Source: Mesorhizobium loti (GTDB lineage: Bacteria > Pseudomonadota > Alphaproteobacteria > Rhizobiales > Rhizobiaceae). Taken from it: DNA of 64,000 nt. This document shows, one piece after another, positions 1 to 9,463 of this stretch; positions within the stretch are counted from its first letter, which is position 1; each line of letters opens with the position of its first letter. The position numbers and the translations under genes are program-made. The stretch is from assembly GCF_001510895.1 (NCBI RefSeq), contig NZ_LPWA01000001.1:124001-188000 (forward strand), in the 5' to 3' direction. The notes beneath the pieces were generated by a model. The model was not told the origin of the DNA and made no database searches. It was given only the letters and a program-made list of their open reading frames with translations.

Positions 1-735
1 CTTTTCAACGATCAGCGCAATCCGTTCGGCGCCTTCTCGCTTGGATCGGAAACGCATCACGCGGTGACCATTCCGGACGCCGTCCGCCGATGCCGCTGGA
101 TTGCCGTCGACATCAACGCTTCCGCATTCGGGCTGTTCTTCGTCAGCCCTTCGCTGGAGCGCGCCCGCCTGGTCGCCTGCTTCGATTCCGACTATCCGTC
201 GACCGGCGTCACGGCCAAATTCATCTCGGGCGCCAGCGGCGAAGAAATGGTGCGCCACTGCCGCATCTCGACGGCGCCGCGCTGGTGGGCGGATGACAGC
301 ATGGCCGGCTCGCGGCAAACGCTTGAGAGCCTGACATGGTCCGAGCAGACCGCGCCGCTGGCGCCCGGCACCAACGGCATCGCCTTTCCGGTGCATGCCG
401 AGCGCGGTCAGTGCGGGCTGGTCGTTTTCCTCGGGTCGGACATCACGCTTTCGGACGACACGCTCTGTGAAATCCACGCGCGCTGCTTTGCGCTGTTTGC
501 GGCGGTCGCCCGCGTCCGTCCAGGCGAAACCGGCAGGGCCCGCGCGATCTCAAAGCGCGAGCTCGAATGCCTGAAGCTGACCGCCAACGGCAACACCAGC
601 GAAGAGATCGCGAAGCTCCTGAAACTGTCGGTGCACACCGCCAACCAGTATCTGACCCAGTCGACGCAGAAGCTCAACGCGGTCAACCGCAACCAGGCGG
701 TGGCCAAGGCGCTGCGTCTCGGCCTGATCGAGTAG
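1..735 (+). CDS. visR: VisR-type LuxR-family motility regulator, 5' end outside window
   Basis: The reading frame is open from the first base, so the N-terminus lies upstream; a GTG at 64 is only an internal candidate start. The last ~65 residues form a LuxR-type helix-turn-helix (SKRELECLKLTANGNTSEEI, then KLSVHTANQYL). The part before it looks like an autoinducer-binding-like sensor domain. In Sinorhizobium meliloti VisN and VisR form a heterodimer at the top of the flagellar cascade and activate rem; the pair lies beside flhB-fliG-fliN-fliM-motA. The same neighbours here support VisR rather than VisN, whose gene would lie just outside the window. Confidence 0.85.
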   Translation, partial: LFNDQRNPFGAFSLGSETHHAVTIPDAVRRCRWIAVDINASAFGLFFVSPSLERARLVACFDSDYPSTGVTAKFISGASGEEMVRHCRISTAPRWWADDSMAGSRQTLESLTWSEQTAPLAPGTNGIAFPVHAERGQCGLVVFLGSDITLSDDTLCEIHARCFALFAAVARVRPGETGRARAISKRELECLKLTANGNTSEEIAKLLKLSVHTANQYLTQSTQKLNAVNRNQAVAKALRLGLIE

Positions 736-773
736 CTCGCTCAGGCCAGGCGCCTACACTCTTCAATTCATCA

Positions 774-1211
774 TCAGGGGTAAGCGAGCGGCTCGGTCCT
801 GCGGATGCGCGCCTGCTCGATCGCGTCCTCGAGCAGCGTCGTGTTGTGCTCCGGCGTCTCGCCCGGCTTCTCGAAAGACACGTAGTTGACGACCACGGAC
901 GCCCCCTGCCCGGTCAGCGTCAGCTGGAAGTAGACGGTGACGCCGCGCGGCCGAAGCTCGAGATCGAGCACGATGCGCGGGTGGCCCGTCCAGTCGACAT
1001 GCGCTTCGCCGCCATGGCCAAGCCTGAGCGTGCCCGGCTGGAAGTAGAGTTCCGCGGCCGAGTCCACCAGGTCCGACAGGCAAGCGAAATGCTCCAGCCG
1101 GATGAAGGCGATGTAGTCGGCGACCTCGATCAGCCGCAACTCGCCGACCACGTCCTGGATGGCGCCGGCGACGATCTGCTCGCGTGAATTGGCGTGTGGT
1201 TGCCGGTTCAT
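774..1211 (-). CDS. Conserved hypothetical protein beside flhB
   Basis: A 145-residue soluble protein with no signal peptide or membrane segment. I do not recognise a domain. It alternates hydrophobic strands (for example VTVYFQLTLTGQGASVVVNY near residues 92-111) as a small alpha/beta fold would. It is convergent with visR and 20 bp upstream of the flhB stop side, on the same strand as flhB to motA, so it may be transcribed as the last gene of that block. Position between visR and flhB suggests a motility role, but no function can be read from the sequence. Confidence 0.65.
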   Translation of the reverse strand: MNRQPHANSREQIVAGAIQDVVGELRLIEVADYIAFIRLEHFACLSDLVDSAAELYFQPGTLRLGHGGEAHVDWTGHPRIVLDLELRPRGVTVYFQLTLTGQGASVVVNYVSFEKPGETPEHNTTLLEDAIEQARIRRTEPLAYP

Positions 1212-1231
1212 GGATTAGAAGCAGCGTCCGT

Positions 1232-2314
1232 TCATTGGGTTACTTTTCGCTCGGCCTTCTTCGAGTAGACGATCCGCACCAGCTCGGCGACGGCCTGGTA
1301 GAATTGCGACGGGATCACGCTATCAACCGAAACTTGCTTGTACATGGAGCGGGCGAGCGCGACGTCCTCGAAGATCGGGATGTTGTGCTCCCTGGCGATC
1401 TCCCGGATCTTCAGCGCCACCAGATCCTGGCCCTTGGCGAGCACGACCGGGGCGGAATCCTCCTCGCGGACATATTTCAGCGCGATGGAATAGTGTGTCG
1501 GATTGGCAATGATGAGCGTCGCGCGCGGCACCGCCGTCATCATGCGCCGCCGCGCCCGGTCGCGCGCCAGCGAGCGCAGGCGCGACTTCACGATCGGATC
1601 GCCTTCCGACTGTTTCATCTCGTCCTTCACTTCCTGCTTGGTCATGCGCAGGTCGCGTCGCCAGTGGAAACGCGACCAGACGATGTCGGCGACCGCGATC
1701 AGCCCCATGACGAAGACGATCGCCACCAGTATGTCGACAAAGATGCTGCGGATGACCATGCCGAACGACATCGGGTTGGTGATCATGCCGGCAAGCAGCC
1801 TGCGATGATCCTCCGACAGCGTGAAGGTGAGCACAGCGATGGCGAAGGCAAGCTTGGCCAACGATTTAAGGAATTCTACCCATCCCTGCACGCCGAACAT
1901 CCGGCTCCAGCCCTTGGCGATCGAAATGCGCGACAGCTGCGGCCTGACCCGATCGCCGACGAATTGCGGTATGTTCTGAAACACCGAAGCGCCGACGCCG
2001 GCGACCACCAGCAGCACCAGCAGGCTGACGACGGCGCGGCCGATCTCGATCAAGACCTGCTGGTAGAGCGTGATGACATCGGTCTCGGTGTCCATCGGCC
2101 ACGCCTCGGGCTTCTCCAGGAACATCGCGAGGAACATGCCGAGATTGACGATGGCGTCCTTGGCGTAGAAGACGGTGAACACCAGTATGGCAAGGAAGGA
2201 AGCAAAGATCGCCGTCTCGCGCGAATGGGGCAGCTTGCCCTGTTCGATCGTGTCGCGGATCTTCTTTTCTGTGGCTTCCTCGGTTTTGGAATCCTTGTCG
2301 ACCGCCTCAGCCAT
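1232..2314 (-). CDS. flhB: Flagellar type III export switch protein FlhB
   Basis: FlhB sits in the inner-membrane export gate and switches substrate class from rod/hook to filament proteins by autocleavage. The 360-residue product has the conserved N-terminus rich in charged residues (EEATEKKIRDTIEQGK), four hydrophobic segments, and the cytoplasmic NPTH autocleavage motif near residue 270 followed by HYSIALKY. Length and motif order are normal. It lies 24 bp downstream of fliG in the leftward flhB-fliG-fliN-fliM-motA block. Confidence 0.97.
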   Translation of the reverse strand: MAEAVDKDSKTEEATEKKIRDTIEQGKLPHSRETAIFASFLAILVFTVFYAKDAIVNLGMFLAMFLEKPEAWPMDTETDVITLYQQVLIEIGRAVVSLLVLLVVAGVGASVFQNIPQFVGDRVRPQLSRISIAKGWSRMFGVQGWVEFLKSLAKLAFAIAVLTFTLSEDHRRLLAGMITNPMSFGMVIRSIFVDILVAIVFVMGLIAVADIVWSRFHWRRDLRMTKQEVKDEMKQSEGDPIVKSRLRSLARDRARRRMMTAVPRATLIIANPTHYSIALKYVREEDSAPVVLAKGQDLVALKIREIAREHNIPIFEDVALARSMYKQVSVDSVIPSQFYQAVAELVRIVYSKKAERKVTQ

Positions 2315-2338
2315 GGTGCCCTGACCGGATTGCTACCG

Positions 2339-3358
2339 TCAGGCCGCTTCGGCGGCGGTCTGTGTCGCGGGAAGCTCGAATGCTCCTTGCCGCGACAGAC
2401 GGATGGTCGCCACCGCGACCGTCTTGCGCGCCGCCATGATGTCGGTGAGCGCAATGCCTTCCGATCCCTGACCAAGCTCGGACTCGATCATGCGGCGCGA
2501 GCGTGCGCCGATCGCCGACAGCACCGCTTCGGTGAGCGCCGCCGGCGCGCCGCGCAGCGCCAGCGTGACGAGCTCGGTCGACAGTCCGTCGAACAGAAGC
2601 ACGCGCGCCTTCTGGGTGAGCAGCGGCAGATCGTCGAAGGCAAACAGCCGCGATTTGACGCCGGCGAGGTCGGGCGTGCCTGCCTCTTCCAGATCCTGCA
2701 TGAGCTCGTCGAGCTCGGGCTTGGCCATTTCGTTGAGCACGCTGGCGACGCGCTCCTGGCCGGCTGAAGTGTCCCTGGTCGCCTTTTGCGAGAGCACGCT
2801 GGCGCGCAGCTGGTTCTCGACGATCCTGGTCGCCGCGTCCGGGATGTTGGCCATCGTCACCATGCGCTTGATGATCTGGCTGCGTATCGGCTTTTCCATC
2901 GTCAAGAGCACATTGGCGGCAGTTTGCGGCGCAAGCTTCGACAACACCATTGCTGCCGTCTGCGGGTGCTCGCCGGCGAGGAAGGTCCCAAGACGCGCGG
3001 GCTCGAGCTTTTCGAGATCCGGCCAGATCGGCGGCGGTCCTTCCGGCGCCGGCTCGAATTTCCTGTCGCCCATGATGGCGCTCATTTCCTCGGGCGACAG
3101 CGACTCGTTGAGGATAGTGTCCATCCGGTCGGCCGAATCGAGCAGGCCGGCGCCTTCCGTGAACTCGGCTTCGAATTCCGCGACGATGCGCTCCAGATCG
3201 GCTTGCGGGATGGTGCGCAGCAGGCGGGCGCCCTCAATCAGCGCCTTCAGCTCTTCCTGCTTGAAGAATTTGAGCAGCCGGCTGGCCGAGGGCTTGCCCA
3301 TCGCCACCAGGATCGCGGCGGCCTTTTGCGGGCGCGTCAGCGTCAATGACGTCCTCAT
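2339..3358 (-). CDS. fliG: Flagellar motor switch protein FliG
   Basis: FliG is the rotor C-ring subunit that binds FliF and meets the stator to make torque. The 339-residue protein shows the FliG repeat architecture, including the EHPQ motif near residue 130 (GEHPQTAAMVLSKL) and a C-terminal charged helical domain. Length is normal. It is preceded by fliN (about 40 bp from the restored stop) and followed by flhB. The product is cytoplasmic and attaches to the MS ring encoded by fliF at 18.3 kb. Confidence 0.96.
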   Translation of the reverse strand: MRTSLTLTRPQKAAAILVAMGKPSASRLLKFFKQEELKALIEGARLLRTIPQADLERIVAEFEAEFTEGAGLLDSADRMDTILNESLSPEEMSAIMGDRKFEPAPEGPPPIWPDLEKLEPARLGTFLAGEHPQTAAMVLSKLAPQTAANVLLTMEKPIRSQIIKRMVTMANIPDAATRIVENQLRASVLSQKATRDTSAGQERVASVLNEMAKPELDELMQDLEEAGTPDLAGVKSRLFAFDDLPLLTQKARVLLFDGLSTELVTLALRGAPAALTEAVLSAIGARSRRMIESELGQGSEGIALTDIMAARKTVAVATIRLSRQGAFELPATQTAAEAA

Positions 3359-3398
3359 GCTTTGCTCCGCTGCCGCTCAGTGCTCTCGCCGTCCATGC

Positions 3399-3784
3399 TC
3401 AGGCGCTCTTCGTCGCGGCGACGATCTCGGTAAGCTTGATGCCGAAACGCGACGGATCGTGTTCCAGCACCGTGATCTCGCGCGCGCAATCTTGCGGCCG
3501 TTGACCACCACGTCGACCGGCTCACCGATGCGGCGGTTGAGCGCCACGGTCGAGCCCTTCTGCAGCGCCATCAGCTCCGACACCGGCATTTCGGTGCTGC
3601 CGAGGATGATCTGCACATCGACCGGGATCGTCATGATGATCGAGGAATTGGCGCCAGCCTGCAGGGCAGCGTCCGGTCGTTGTTCCTCTTCCCGCAGCAC
3701 ACCGCGCAGTTCCTCGATGGCGCGGTCGAGCTGCTCGTCCGGCTGGTCGGCTTCGGGTTCGGCTTCCACCTTGGTCTTTGCCAT
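3399..3784 (-). pseudogene. fliN: Flagellar motor switch protein FliN, frameshifted in this sequence
   Basis: FliN forms the lower C-ring with FliM. The frame starting at 3784 gives a FliN SpoA domain ([20 protein letters not shown], then [20 protein letters not shown]) up to about base 3485, then runs into an unrelated arginine-rich tail. Adding one base there, within a GCGCGC stretch, restores the conserved ending [20 protein letters not shown] and a stop at 3399, for 128 residues. The span is one base short of a multiple of three, as expected for one lost base. Motor switching needs FliN, so a consensus error is more likely than a true null. Confidence 0.88.
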
Positions 3785-3814
3785 GCCTCGTCTCCAATAG
3801 TCCCAAGCCCGGCC

Positions 3815-4750
3815 TCAGCCAGGCATCAATCCGTCGATAAAATCCTGCCCGGCATCGTGGGGATGCCGGATGCGGACCGTGTAATTCTGTCCGAGCTTGC
3901 CGAACTCGCAGACAAACAGCGTCTTGTCGCGCGCGCTCAGCCTGGCCTGCAGCTGCGCGTTTTCCTCGAACTCGATCACCTGGCCTGGCTGGAAAGCGGC
4001 GAGATCGCCAAGCGTCAACCGGGCGAGCGGCATGGTGGCCTCGAGCCGCACGGCCGAGCGCATCACTTCTTCCGAAAACCGGGCCCGCCAGTCGAACTCC
4101 GTCGCCCCGTCGTCGCCTTGATGGGCGGTGGCGCCGCGCGTCGCCAGAAGGATGCGCTGCGGGATCATCACCGTCACCGTGCCGGCGTCGGTCGGTGTCG
4201 AGATGCCGTAGACGATGCGAATCGCCGCCCCGTCGCGCAGCACGCGCCGCTTTGCTTCGTTCCCGGACATCGCCCTGGGGACCGGCAAACGCAGGTCGAG
4301 CGAACGCCGGCCCGATCCGTTTAGCGTCACCGCAACCTCCTGGAAGACCGTGGTCGCGACATCGGTCTCGATCTGCGACAGGTCGCGCTCGATCGGCGCC
4401 ACCGGCTGATCCGGGTCGCCGCCGAACAGCGCCGAGACCATGACCGCGATCGCCGGCGCGTCCATGACGAGCGTCACGGCGTCGGCCGAGGCCGGCGACG
4501 AAACGATCGTCATGGCGAAGGTTTCGCCGGCGCGCATGCGCGCATCGGGAACACGGCCCACTTCGACGGCCTGCAGGTCGACCGTGACCGGCGCGCCGAG
4601 CTCACCCGCAAGCGCCTTCTGCAGCAGCGGCAGCGAGCGTTCGGCCATGCCGCGGCCGACGCCGATCACCTGCGCGGCCTCGCCGCTGTCGCCGACGAGA
4701 CGCTCGATGATGAGAGCCCGGGTTTGCGACGGACTGCCCGGACTGGTCAT
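3815..4750 (-). CDS. fliM: Flagellar motor switch protein FliM
   Basis: FliM is the C-ring protein that binds phospho-CheY. The 311-residue product ends in a SpoA domain (QVIEFEENAQLQARLSARDK and LFVCEFGKLGQNYTVRIRH), with a CheC-like middle domain. Like other rhizobial FliM proteins it is divergent from the enteric form, so the call leans on the C-terminal domain and on gene order between motA and fliN. Starts at an ATG; 30 bp separates it from fliN. Confidence 0.92.
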   Translation of the reverse strand: MTSPGSPSQTRALIIERLVGDSGEAAQVIGVGRGMAERSLPLLQKALAGELGAPVTVDLQAVEVGRVPDARMRAGETFAMTIVSSPASADAVTLVMDAPAIAVMVSALFGGDPDQPVAPIERDLSQIETDVATTVFQEVAVTLNGSGRRSLDLRLPVPRAMSGNEAKRRVLRDGAAIRIVYGISTPTDAGTVTVMIPQRILLATRGATAHQGDDGATEFDWRARFSEEVMRSAVRLEATMPLARLTLGDLAAFQPGQVIEFEENAQLQARLSARDKTLFVCEFGKLGQNYTVRIRHPHDAGQDFIDGLMPG

Positions 4751-4784
4751 GACGGCAAGCGGCCCTGACTGAAGTTCTGCATGC

Positions 4785-5660
4785 TCAGGCCGCCTTCTTC
4801 TCGGCGCCGCCCGCGTTCATCGTGCTCTGCTCGACGGCGTCGATCGTCGGGCGCTCATAGGAGGAGATGGTCTTGCGGCCGAACTCGATCGCCACCTGCG
4901 GCAAGGCGCCGTTCATGTAGGCGAGCAGCGTCTGCTTGACGATGATGTAGAGGCGATTCTTCTTCTCGCGCACCGTCTTGATCTTGGTGGCGACCGGACC
5001 GACCACGGCATAGGAGAGGAAAATGCCGAGGAAGGTTCCGACGAGCGCCGCGCCGATCAGGCCGCCGAGGATTTCCGGCGATTGGTCGAGCGCGCCCATC
5101 GCCTTCACCACGCCGAGCACGGCGGCGACGATGCCGAGCGCCGGCAGGCCGTCGCCGACCGCGACCATCGCGTGATAGGCCTTCAGCTTGTCGGTGCGGA
5201 TCGTCTGAATCTCCTCGTCCATCAGCGCCTCGATCTCATGCGAGCGTGCGTTGCCGATAATGATGATGCGGCAATAGTCGCAGATGAAATGCGTCAGATC
5301 GTGGTTCTTCAGGACGGTCGGGAACGCCTGGAAGATGGCGGACTCTTCGGGATTGTCGATATGCGCCTCGACCTCGCTGCGCGACTTCGAGCGCAGTTCG
5401 CGCATCAGGCTGTGCAGCACTCCCAGCGTCTCGAGATAGTCGCGTTCCTTCGGCACCGCCTGCTTGAAGGCTTCGAGAATGCCCGTGCCGGTGTCCTTGA
5501 CCGTCTTCATCGGATTGGCGACGAGGAAGGTGCCGAGCGCTGCGCCACAGATCACCACCGCCTCCCACGGCTGCATCAGCACATGCAAATGGCCGCCCAT
5601 GGCCATGAAGCCGCCGAGAACGCAGCCAAGCGTTACCACAAGTCCGATCAGAATACCCAC
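4785..5660 (-). CDS. motA: Flagellar motor stator protein MotA
   Basis: MotA is the proton-channel subunit that, with MotB, drives the rotor from the inner membrane. The 291-residue protein has four hydrophobic segments: near residues 2-20 and 30-48, then two after the cytoplasmic loop. It carries the conserved stretch [20 protein letters not shown], containing the channel-lining proline region. First gene of the leftward block, divergent from the DUF1217 gene across a 147-bp gap that must hold both promoters. Its partner motB is 15 kb away on the other strand, a typical rhizobial split. Confidence 0.96.
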   Translation of the reverse strand: MGILIGLVVTLGCVLGGFMAMGGHLHVLMQPWEAVVICGAALGTFLVANPMKTVKDTGTGILEAFKQAVPKERDYLETLGVLHSLMRELRSKSRSEVEAHIDNPEESAIFQAFPTVLKNHDLTHFICDYCRIIIIGNARSHEIEALMDEEIQTIRTDKLKAYHAMVAVGDGLPALGIVAAVLGVVKAMGALDQSPEILGGLIGAALVGTFLGIFLSYAVVGPVATKIKTVREKKNRLYIIVKQTLLAYMNGALPQVAIEFGRKTISSYERPTIDAVEQSTMNAGGAEKKAA

Positions 5661-5807
5661 GACAGGTCCTTCCGCATGTCACGTCGTGGATCAGGAATAG
5701 TCCTCGTGCCTTGTGTGAGGCTTGAATCGCGGCTCGGGAAACCATTCAGCTTCGCACAAGGAAGCTTCGCTATCGTCCTCGGACAGCTTCGGCCGGAGGC
5801 GCATATT

Positions 5808-6581
5808 TTGAACACCTACACCAGCTATCAGCTCATCGCCAAGGACATCCCCAAGGCAATCGACCGGGTCGAGTCGCAGCCCGTCGTGAAGCGCGAGACC
5901 GACTACTATCTGGCCAATATCGGCAACGTCAAAACCATCGACGATTTCGTCAACAACACCCGCCTGTTCAACTACGCGATGAAAGCCTATGGCCTGGAGG
6001 ACATGACCTACGCCAAGGCCTTCATGGTCAAGGCGTTGAAGGAAGGGGTCTCCGACGAGGACAGCTTCGCCAACAAGTTGAGCGACAAGCGCTACGCCGA
6101 CTTCGTCAAGGCTTTCAACTTCGCGGCTTATGGCTCGACCGCCACTCTTTATCCCTCCGCCCAGCAAGGCGCGGTCGACAAATACATGCGTCAGACGCTG
6201 GAGGAGAATGCCGGCGAGACCAATCAGGGCGTTCGGCTGGCGCTCTACTTCCAGCGCAAGGCGCCTGACATCACCAACTGGTATGACGTGCTCGCCGACA
6301 CGGCGCTGTCGAGCGTGGTCCGTACCGCGCTCGGTCTGCCTGACTCCATCGCGTCCGCCGACATCGACAAGCAGGCGCAGATGTTCGAGCAAAAGCTCGA
6401 TATCGCCGACTTCAAGGACCCCGACAAGCTGAACAAGTTCCTGACCCGCTTCACCAGCCTGTGGGAAATCAACAACCCGACCTCCAGTGCCGTGACGTCG
6501 GTCAGCGTACTCTTCACGCAACCGACGACGGTCGGCATCTCGACCGACCTGATGATGGCCATGCAGAAGCTGAAGTTCTGA
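5808..6581 (+). CDS. DUF1217 family flagellar-locus protein
   Basis: A 257-residue soluble, mostly helical protein matching the DUF1217 family, which recurs in alphaproteobacterial flagellar loci next to flgF; its function is unknown. The start was set at TTG 5808 because GGAGG lies at 5795-5799 with an 8-base gap, and the recognisable sequence begins there (NTYTSYQLIAKDIPKAIDRV); the longer upstream frame is antisense to motA. Seven bases separate its stop from the flgF ATG, so it heads the rightward operon. Confidence 0.85.
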   Translation: MNTYTSYQLIAKDIPKAIDRVESQPVVKRETDYYLANIGNVKTIDDFVNNTRLFNYAMKAYGLEDMTYAKAFMVKALKEGVSDEDSFANKLSDKRYADFVKAFNFAAYGSTATLYPSAQQGAVDKYMRQTLEENAGETNQGVRLALYFQRKAPDITNWYDVLADTALSSVVRTALGLPDSIASADIDKQAQMFEQKLDIADFKDPDKLNKFLTRFTSLWEINNPTSSAVTSVSVLFTQPTTVGISTDLMMAMQKLKF

Positions 6582-6588
6582 GAACACC

Positions 6589-7311
6589 ATGCAGGACAGT
6601 CTCTACGTCGCCCTTTCCTCGCAGATGGCCCTTGAGCGCCGGCTAGACACCATCGCAGACAATGTCGCCAATGCCTCGACCATCGGCTTTCGCGCCACCG
6701 GCGTGAAGTTCGAGGACGTGGTCTCCGGCACCGGGCCGAAGTCGGTCTCCTTCGCCTCCTCCGGCAAGACCTATCTTTCCACCGCGCATGGCTCGCTGAC
6801 CGAAACCGGCAATCCATTCGACTTTGCCATCCAGGGCGACGCCTGGTTCGCCATCGAGACGCCGGCAGGCACCGTGATGACCCGCGACGGCCGCTTTTCC
6901 ATGAACGAGAACGGCGAGCTGATGTCGATCGAAGGCTATCCGGTGCTGGACGGCGGCGGCGCGCCGATCCAGCTCGATCCGCGCAACGGACCGCCCAAGG
7001 CCGGCGCCGACGGCTCGCTCCGCCAGAACGACCAACTTGTCGGCGCGATCGGCCTCTATGATTTCGATCCCGGCGACAATTTTGTCCGTTACGGCAATTC
7101 GGGCATCGTGCCCGCGCGCGCGCCGGAGCCGGTCACCGACCGTTCCGATGTCGGTGTCGCGCAAGGGTTTCTGGAAGAGTCCAACGTCAATCCGGTGCTG
7201 GAGATGACCCGGCTGATCCAGGTGCAGCGCGCCTTCGAGAACACGGCGGCGCTGATCCGGCAGAGCGCCTCCTCCACCGACGACGCGATCAAGACGCTCG
7301 GTTCGAAGTAG
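6589..7311 (+). CDS. flgF: Flagellar proximal rod protein FlgF
   Basis: FlgF is a proximal rod subunit exported through the hollow basal body. The 240-residue protein has the rod/hook family N-terminus (LERRLDTIADNVANASTIGF) and C-terminus (VNPVLEMTRLIQVQRAFENT) that polymerise as coiled helices. It is shorter than FlgG (10.6 kb) and lies away from flgB-flgC-flgG, immediately before fliI, which is the rhizobial arrangement and distinguishes it from flgG. Confidence 0.94.
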   Translation: MQDSLYVALSSQMALERRLDTIADNVANASTIGFRATGVKFEDVVSGTGPKSVSFASSGKTYLSTAHGSLTETGNPFDFAIQGDAWFAIETPAGTVMTRDGRFSMNENGELMSIEGYPVLDGGGAPIQLDPRNGPPKAGADGSLRQNDQLVGAIGLYDFDPGDNFVRYGNSGIVPARAPEPVTDRSDVGVAQGFLEESNVNPVLEMTRLIQVQRAFENTAALIRQSASSTDDAIKTLGSK

Positions 7312-7315
7312 CGGC

Positions 7316-8737
7316 ATGGCGACCAGCTCGTCCCTGCTGCGCGCGACCGAGAGGCTTGCCGAGGCCGGCCCGACGGATCGGCTGGCCGCTTTCGAACGCG
7401 TCTGGCGGCGGTTCGACAATCCGCAAACATTGCTCAGCCGCGGCGGCCGCATCGTCGAGATCTCGCCGACCCACTACAAGGTGCGCGGCCTCTCCGACAT
7501 CGCGAGACTCGGCGACATCGTCGAGCAGCGCGGCAAGGCCGGCACGCGCCGCGGCGAGATCGTCAGGATAGGCAGCGACGAGGTCGTGGTGGCGCCGTTC
7601 GAGCGCAGCGCCGATGCCGGCATCGGCGACGCCGTGTTTCGGCGCGGACCTCTCGCGGTCGCGCCGCACGCTTCCTGGCGCGGGCGCGCCATCGACGCCT
7701 TGACCCGCGTCATCGACGGCGGCCCGCCGCTGGCCCGGTCTGACGGCGGCGATAGCGCGCACGCACTGACGCCAGGCGCCATGTCGCGCCAGCGCGTCGG
7801 CACCGGTTTCCTGACCGGGGTGCGGGTGATCGACATCTTCACCCCGCTCTGCTTCGGCCAGCGGCTCGGCATCTTCGCCGGCTCCGGCGTCGGCAAGTCG
7901 ACGCTGCTTGCCATGCTCGCCGGCGCCGAGGCCTTCGATACGGTGGTTGTCGCGCTGATCGGCGAGCGCGGCCGCGAGGTGCGCGAATTCCTCGAGGACA
8001 CGATCGGCGCCGACAGCATGGCCAAGACCGTCGCCGTCGTCGCCACCAGCGACGAGAGCGCCATGATGCGCCGGCGCGCACCCGACACCGCCATGTGCGT
8101 GGCCGAGCATTTCCGCGACCAGGGCCATCGCGTGCTTCTGGTGCTGGATTCGATCACCCGCTTCGCGCATGCGCTGCGCGAGGTGGCGACAGGCACCGGC
8201 GAGCCGCCGGTCGCGCGCGGCTACCCGGCATCGGTCTTCACCGACCTGCCGAAGCTGCTCGAGCGGGCCGGACCGGGCGCCGAGGGCCCCGGGGCTAAAG
8301 GTAGGGGGTCGATCACCGCCATCATCTCGGTGCTGGTCGACGGCGACGACCACAACGATCCGGTGGCCGATTCGGTGCGCGGCATCCTCGACGGCCATGT
8401 CGTTCTCGACCGCGCGATCGCCGAGCAGGGCCGCTATCCGCCGGTCAATCCGCTGTCGTCGATCTCGCGTCTCGCCGACAAGGCCTGGAGCGCCGAGCAG
8501 CGCATGCTGGTGACTAGGCTGAAGTCGATGATCGCCCGCTTCGAGGACACGCGCGACATCCGCCTGCTTGGCGCATACCAGGGCGGCGCCGATGCCGAGC
8601 TCGACATCGCCGTGCGCCAGGTGCCGCTGATCTACGAGGCGCTCACGCAGTCGCCGAAGGACCGCGCATCGGTCGATCCGTTCGCCGACCTCGCCCGCCA
8701 TCTCAAGGGGAAGCAGAATGGCGATCAAGGAGACTGA
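7316..8737 (+). CDS. fliI: Flagellar export ATPase FliI
   Basis: FliI is the F1-beta-like ATPase that energises and unloads flagellar export substrates at the cytoplasmic face. The 473-residue protein has the Walker A motif GSGVGKST near residue 188, a Walker B region VLLVLDSITR, and the family signature around PPVARGYPASVFTDLPKLLE. Starts 5 bp after flgF and overlaps the next gene by 20 bp, so translational coupling is likely. Confidence 0.97.
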   Translation: MATSSSLLRATERLAEAGPTDRLAAFERVWRRFDNPQTLLSRGGRIVEISPTHYKVRGLSDIARLGDIVEQRGKAGTRRGEIVRIGSDEVVVAPFERSADAGIGDAVFRRGPLAVAPHASWRGRAIDALTRVIDGGPPLARSDGGDSAHALTPGAMSRQRVGTGFLTGVRVIDIFTPLCFGQRLGIFAGSGVGKSTLLAMLAGAEAFDTVVVALIGERGREVREFLEDTIGADSMAKTVAVVATSDESAMMRRRAPDTAMCVAEHFRDQGHRVLLVLDSITRFAHALREVATGTGEPPVARGYPASVFTDLPKLLERAGPGAEGPGAKGRGSITAIISVLVDGDDHNDPVADSVRGILDGHVVLDRAIAEQGRYPPVNPLSSISRLADKAWSAEQRMLVTRLKSMIARFEDTRDIRLLGAYQGGADAELDIAVRQVPLIYEALTQSPKDRASVDPFADLARHLKGKQNGDQGD

Positions 8738-9374
8738 TCTGCAGCACACCGAGCGCATGCTGCGCGAGATGATTGCCGAGGCCAAGGCCGCCGAGGAGGC
8801 CGACGCCAGCCGCGACTCGCTCATCAACGGGCTGTTCCCAAAAGTGGAATGGCCGCAGCCGCCGCGGGCCGAATTCCCGCGCCTGGCCAATAGGAAAGCG
8901 GACCGACGCAGCGATTTCGTCATCGCCGCGCTCGGCATCACGCTCGGCCTGATCTGCGCGCTGTTTCCCTGGTACATCTTCTTCAACCAGGAGCAGTTCG
9001 GCGTGCAGGCCATCAAGTTCGGCGGCAGCGGCAGCAATTCCGGTCGCGCGGGCGGCGGCGTTGCGGCCGAACGCAGCGGACCGCTGACGGCCAAGGACGT
9101 CCCCAATGCCGATATCGACCTGCTTGCCACTGGAACGGTGCAGGACAGCCCCGCTCCGGCGCCCGGCGACCAGCCCTTCCCGGCCGCCGCGTCCGAATTC
9201 AAGATGGTGCATGTCGCCAACGGCCGCGCCATGATCGAGGACGACACTGGCCTGTGGATCGTCCAGCGCGGCTCGGCCCTGCCCGATTCCAGCCGAGTCG
9301 CCTCGATCGAGCAGCGCGGCGGCAAGTGGGTGATCGTCACAGACGCGAACAAGGTGATCGAGCTTTCCAGGTGA
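8718..9374 (+). CDS. Hypothetical single-pass membrane protein between fliI and flgB
   Basis: A 218-residue protein with a charged cytoplasmic N-terminus, one hydrophobic segment near residues 72-95 (FVIAALGITLGLICALFPWY), a Gly/Ser-rich linker, and a C-terminal region of short strands predicted periplasmic. I know no named family. It overlaps the end of fliI by 20 bp. A gene in this place is usual in rhizobial flagellar clusters, so a role in export or basal-body assembly is plausible but not shown by sequence. Confidence 0.75.
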   Translation: MAIKETDLQHTERMLREMIAEAKAAEEADASRDSLINGLFPKVEWPQPPRAEFPRLANRKADRRSDFVIAALGITLGLICALFPWYIFFNQEQFGVQAIKFGGSGSNSGRAGGGVAAERSGPLTAKDVPNADIDLLATGTVQDSPAPAPGDQPFPAAASEFKMVHVANGRAMIEDDTGLWIVQRGSALPDSSRVASIEQRGGKWVIVTDANKVIELSR

Positions 9375-9463
9375 CGGCGCTGTGACGGGCCGCGGGCTCG
9401 TCCAGCGCAAGGTCCGCGCAAGACTGGCGGCCTAGTCTTGTGCGTACTCGCCCGGAGAGTCCC

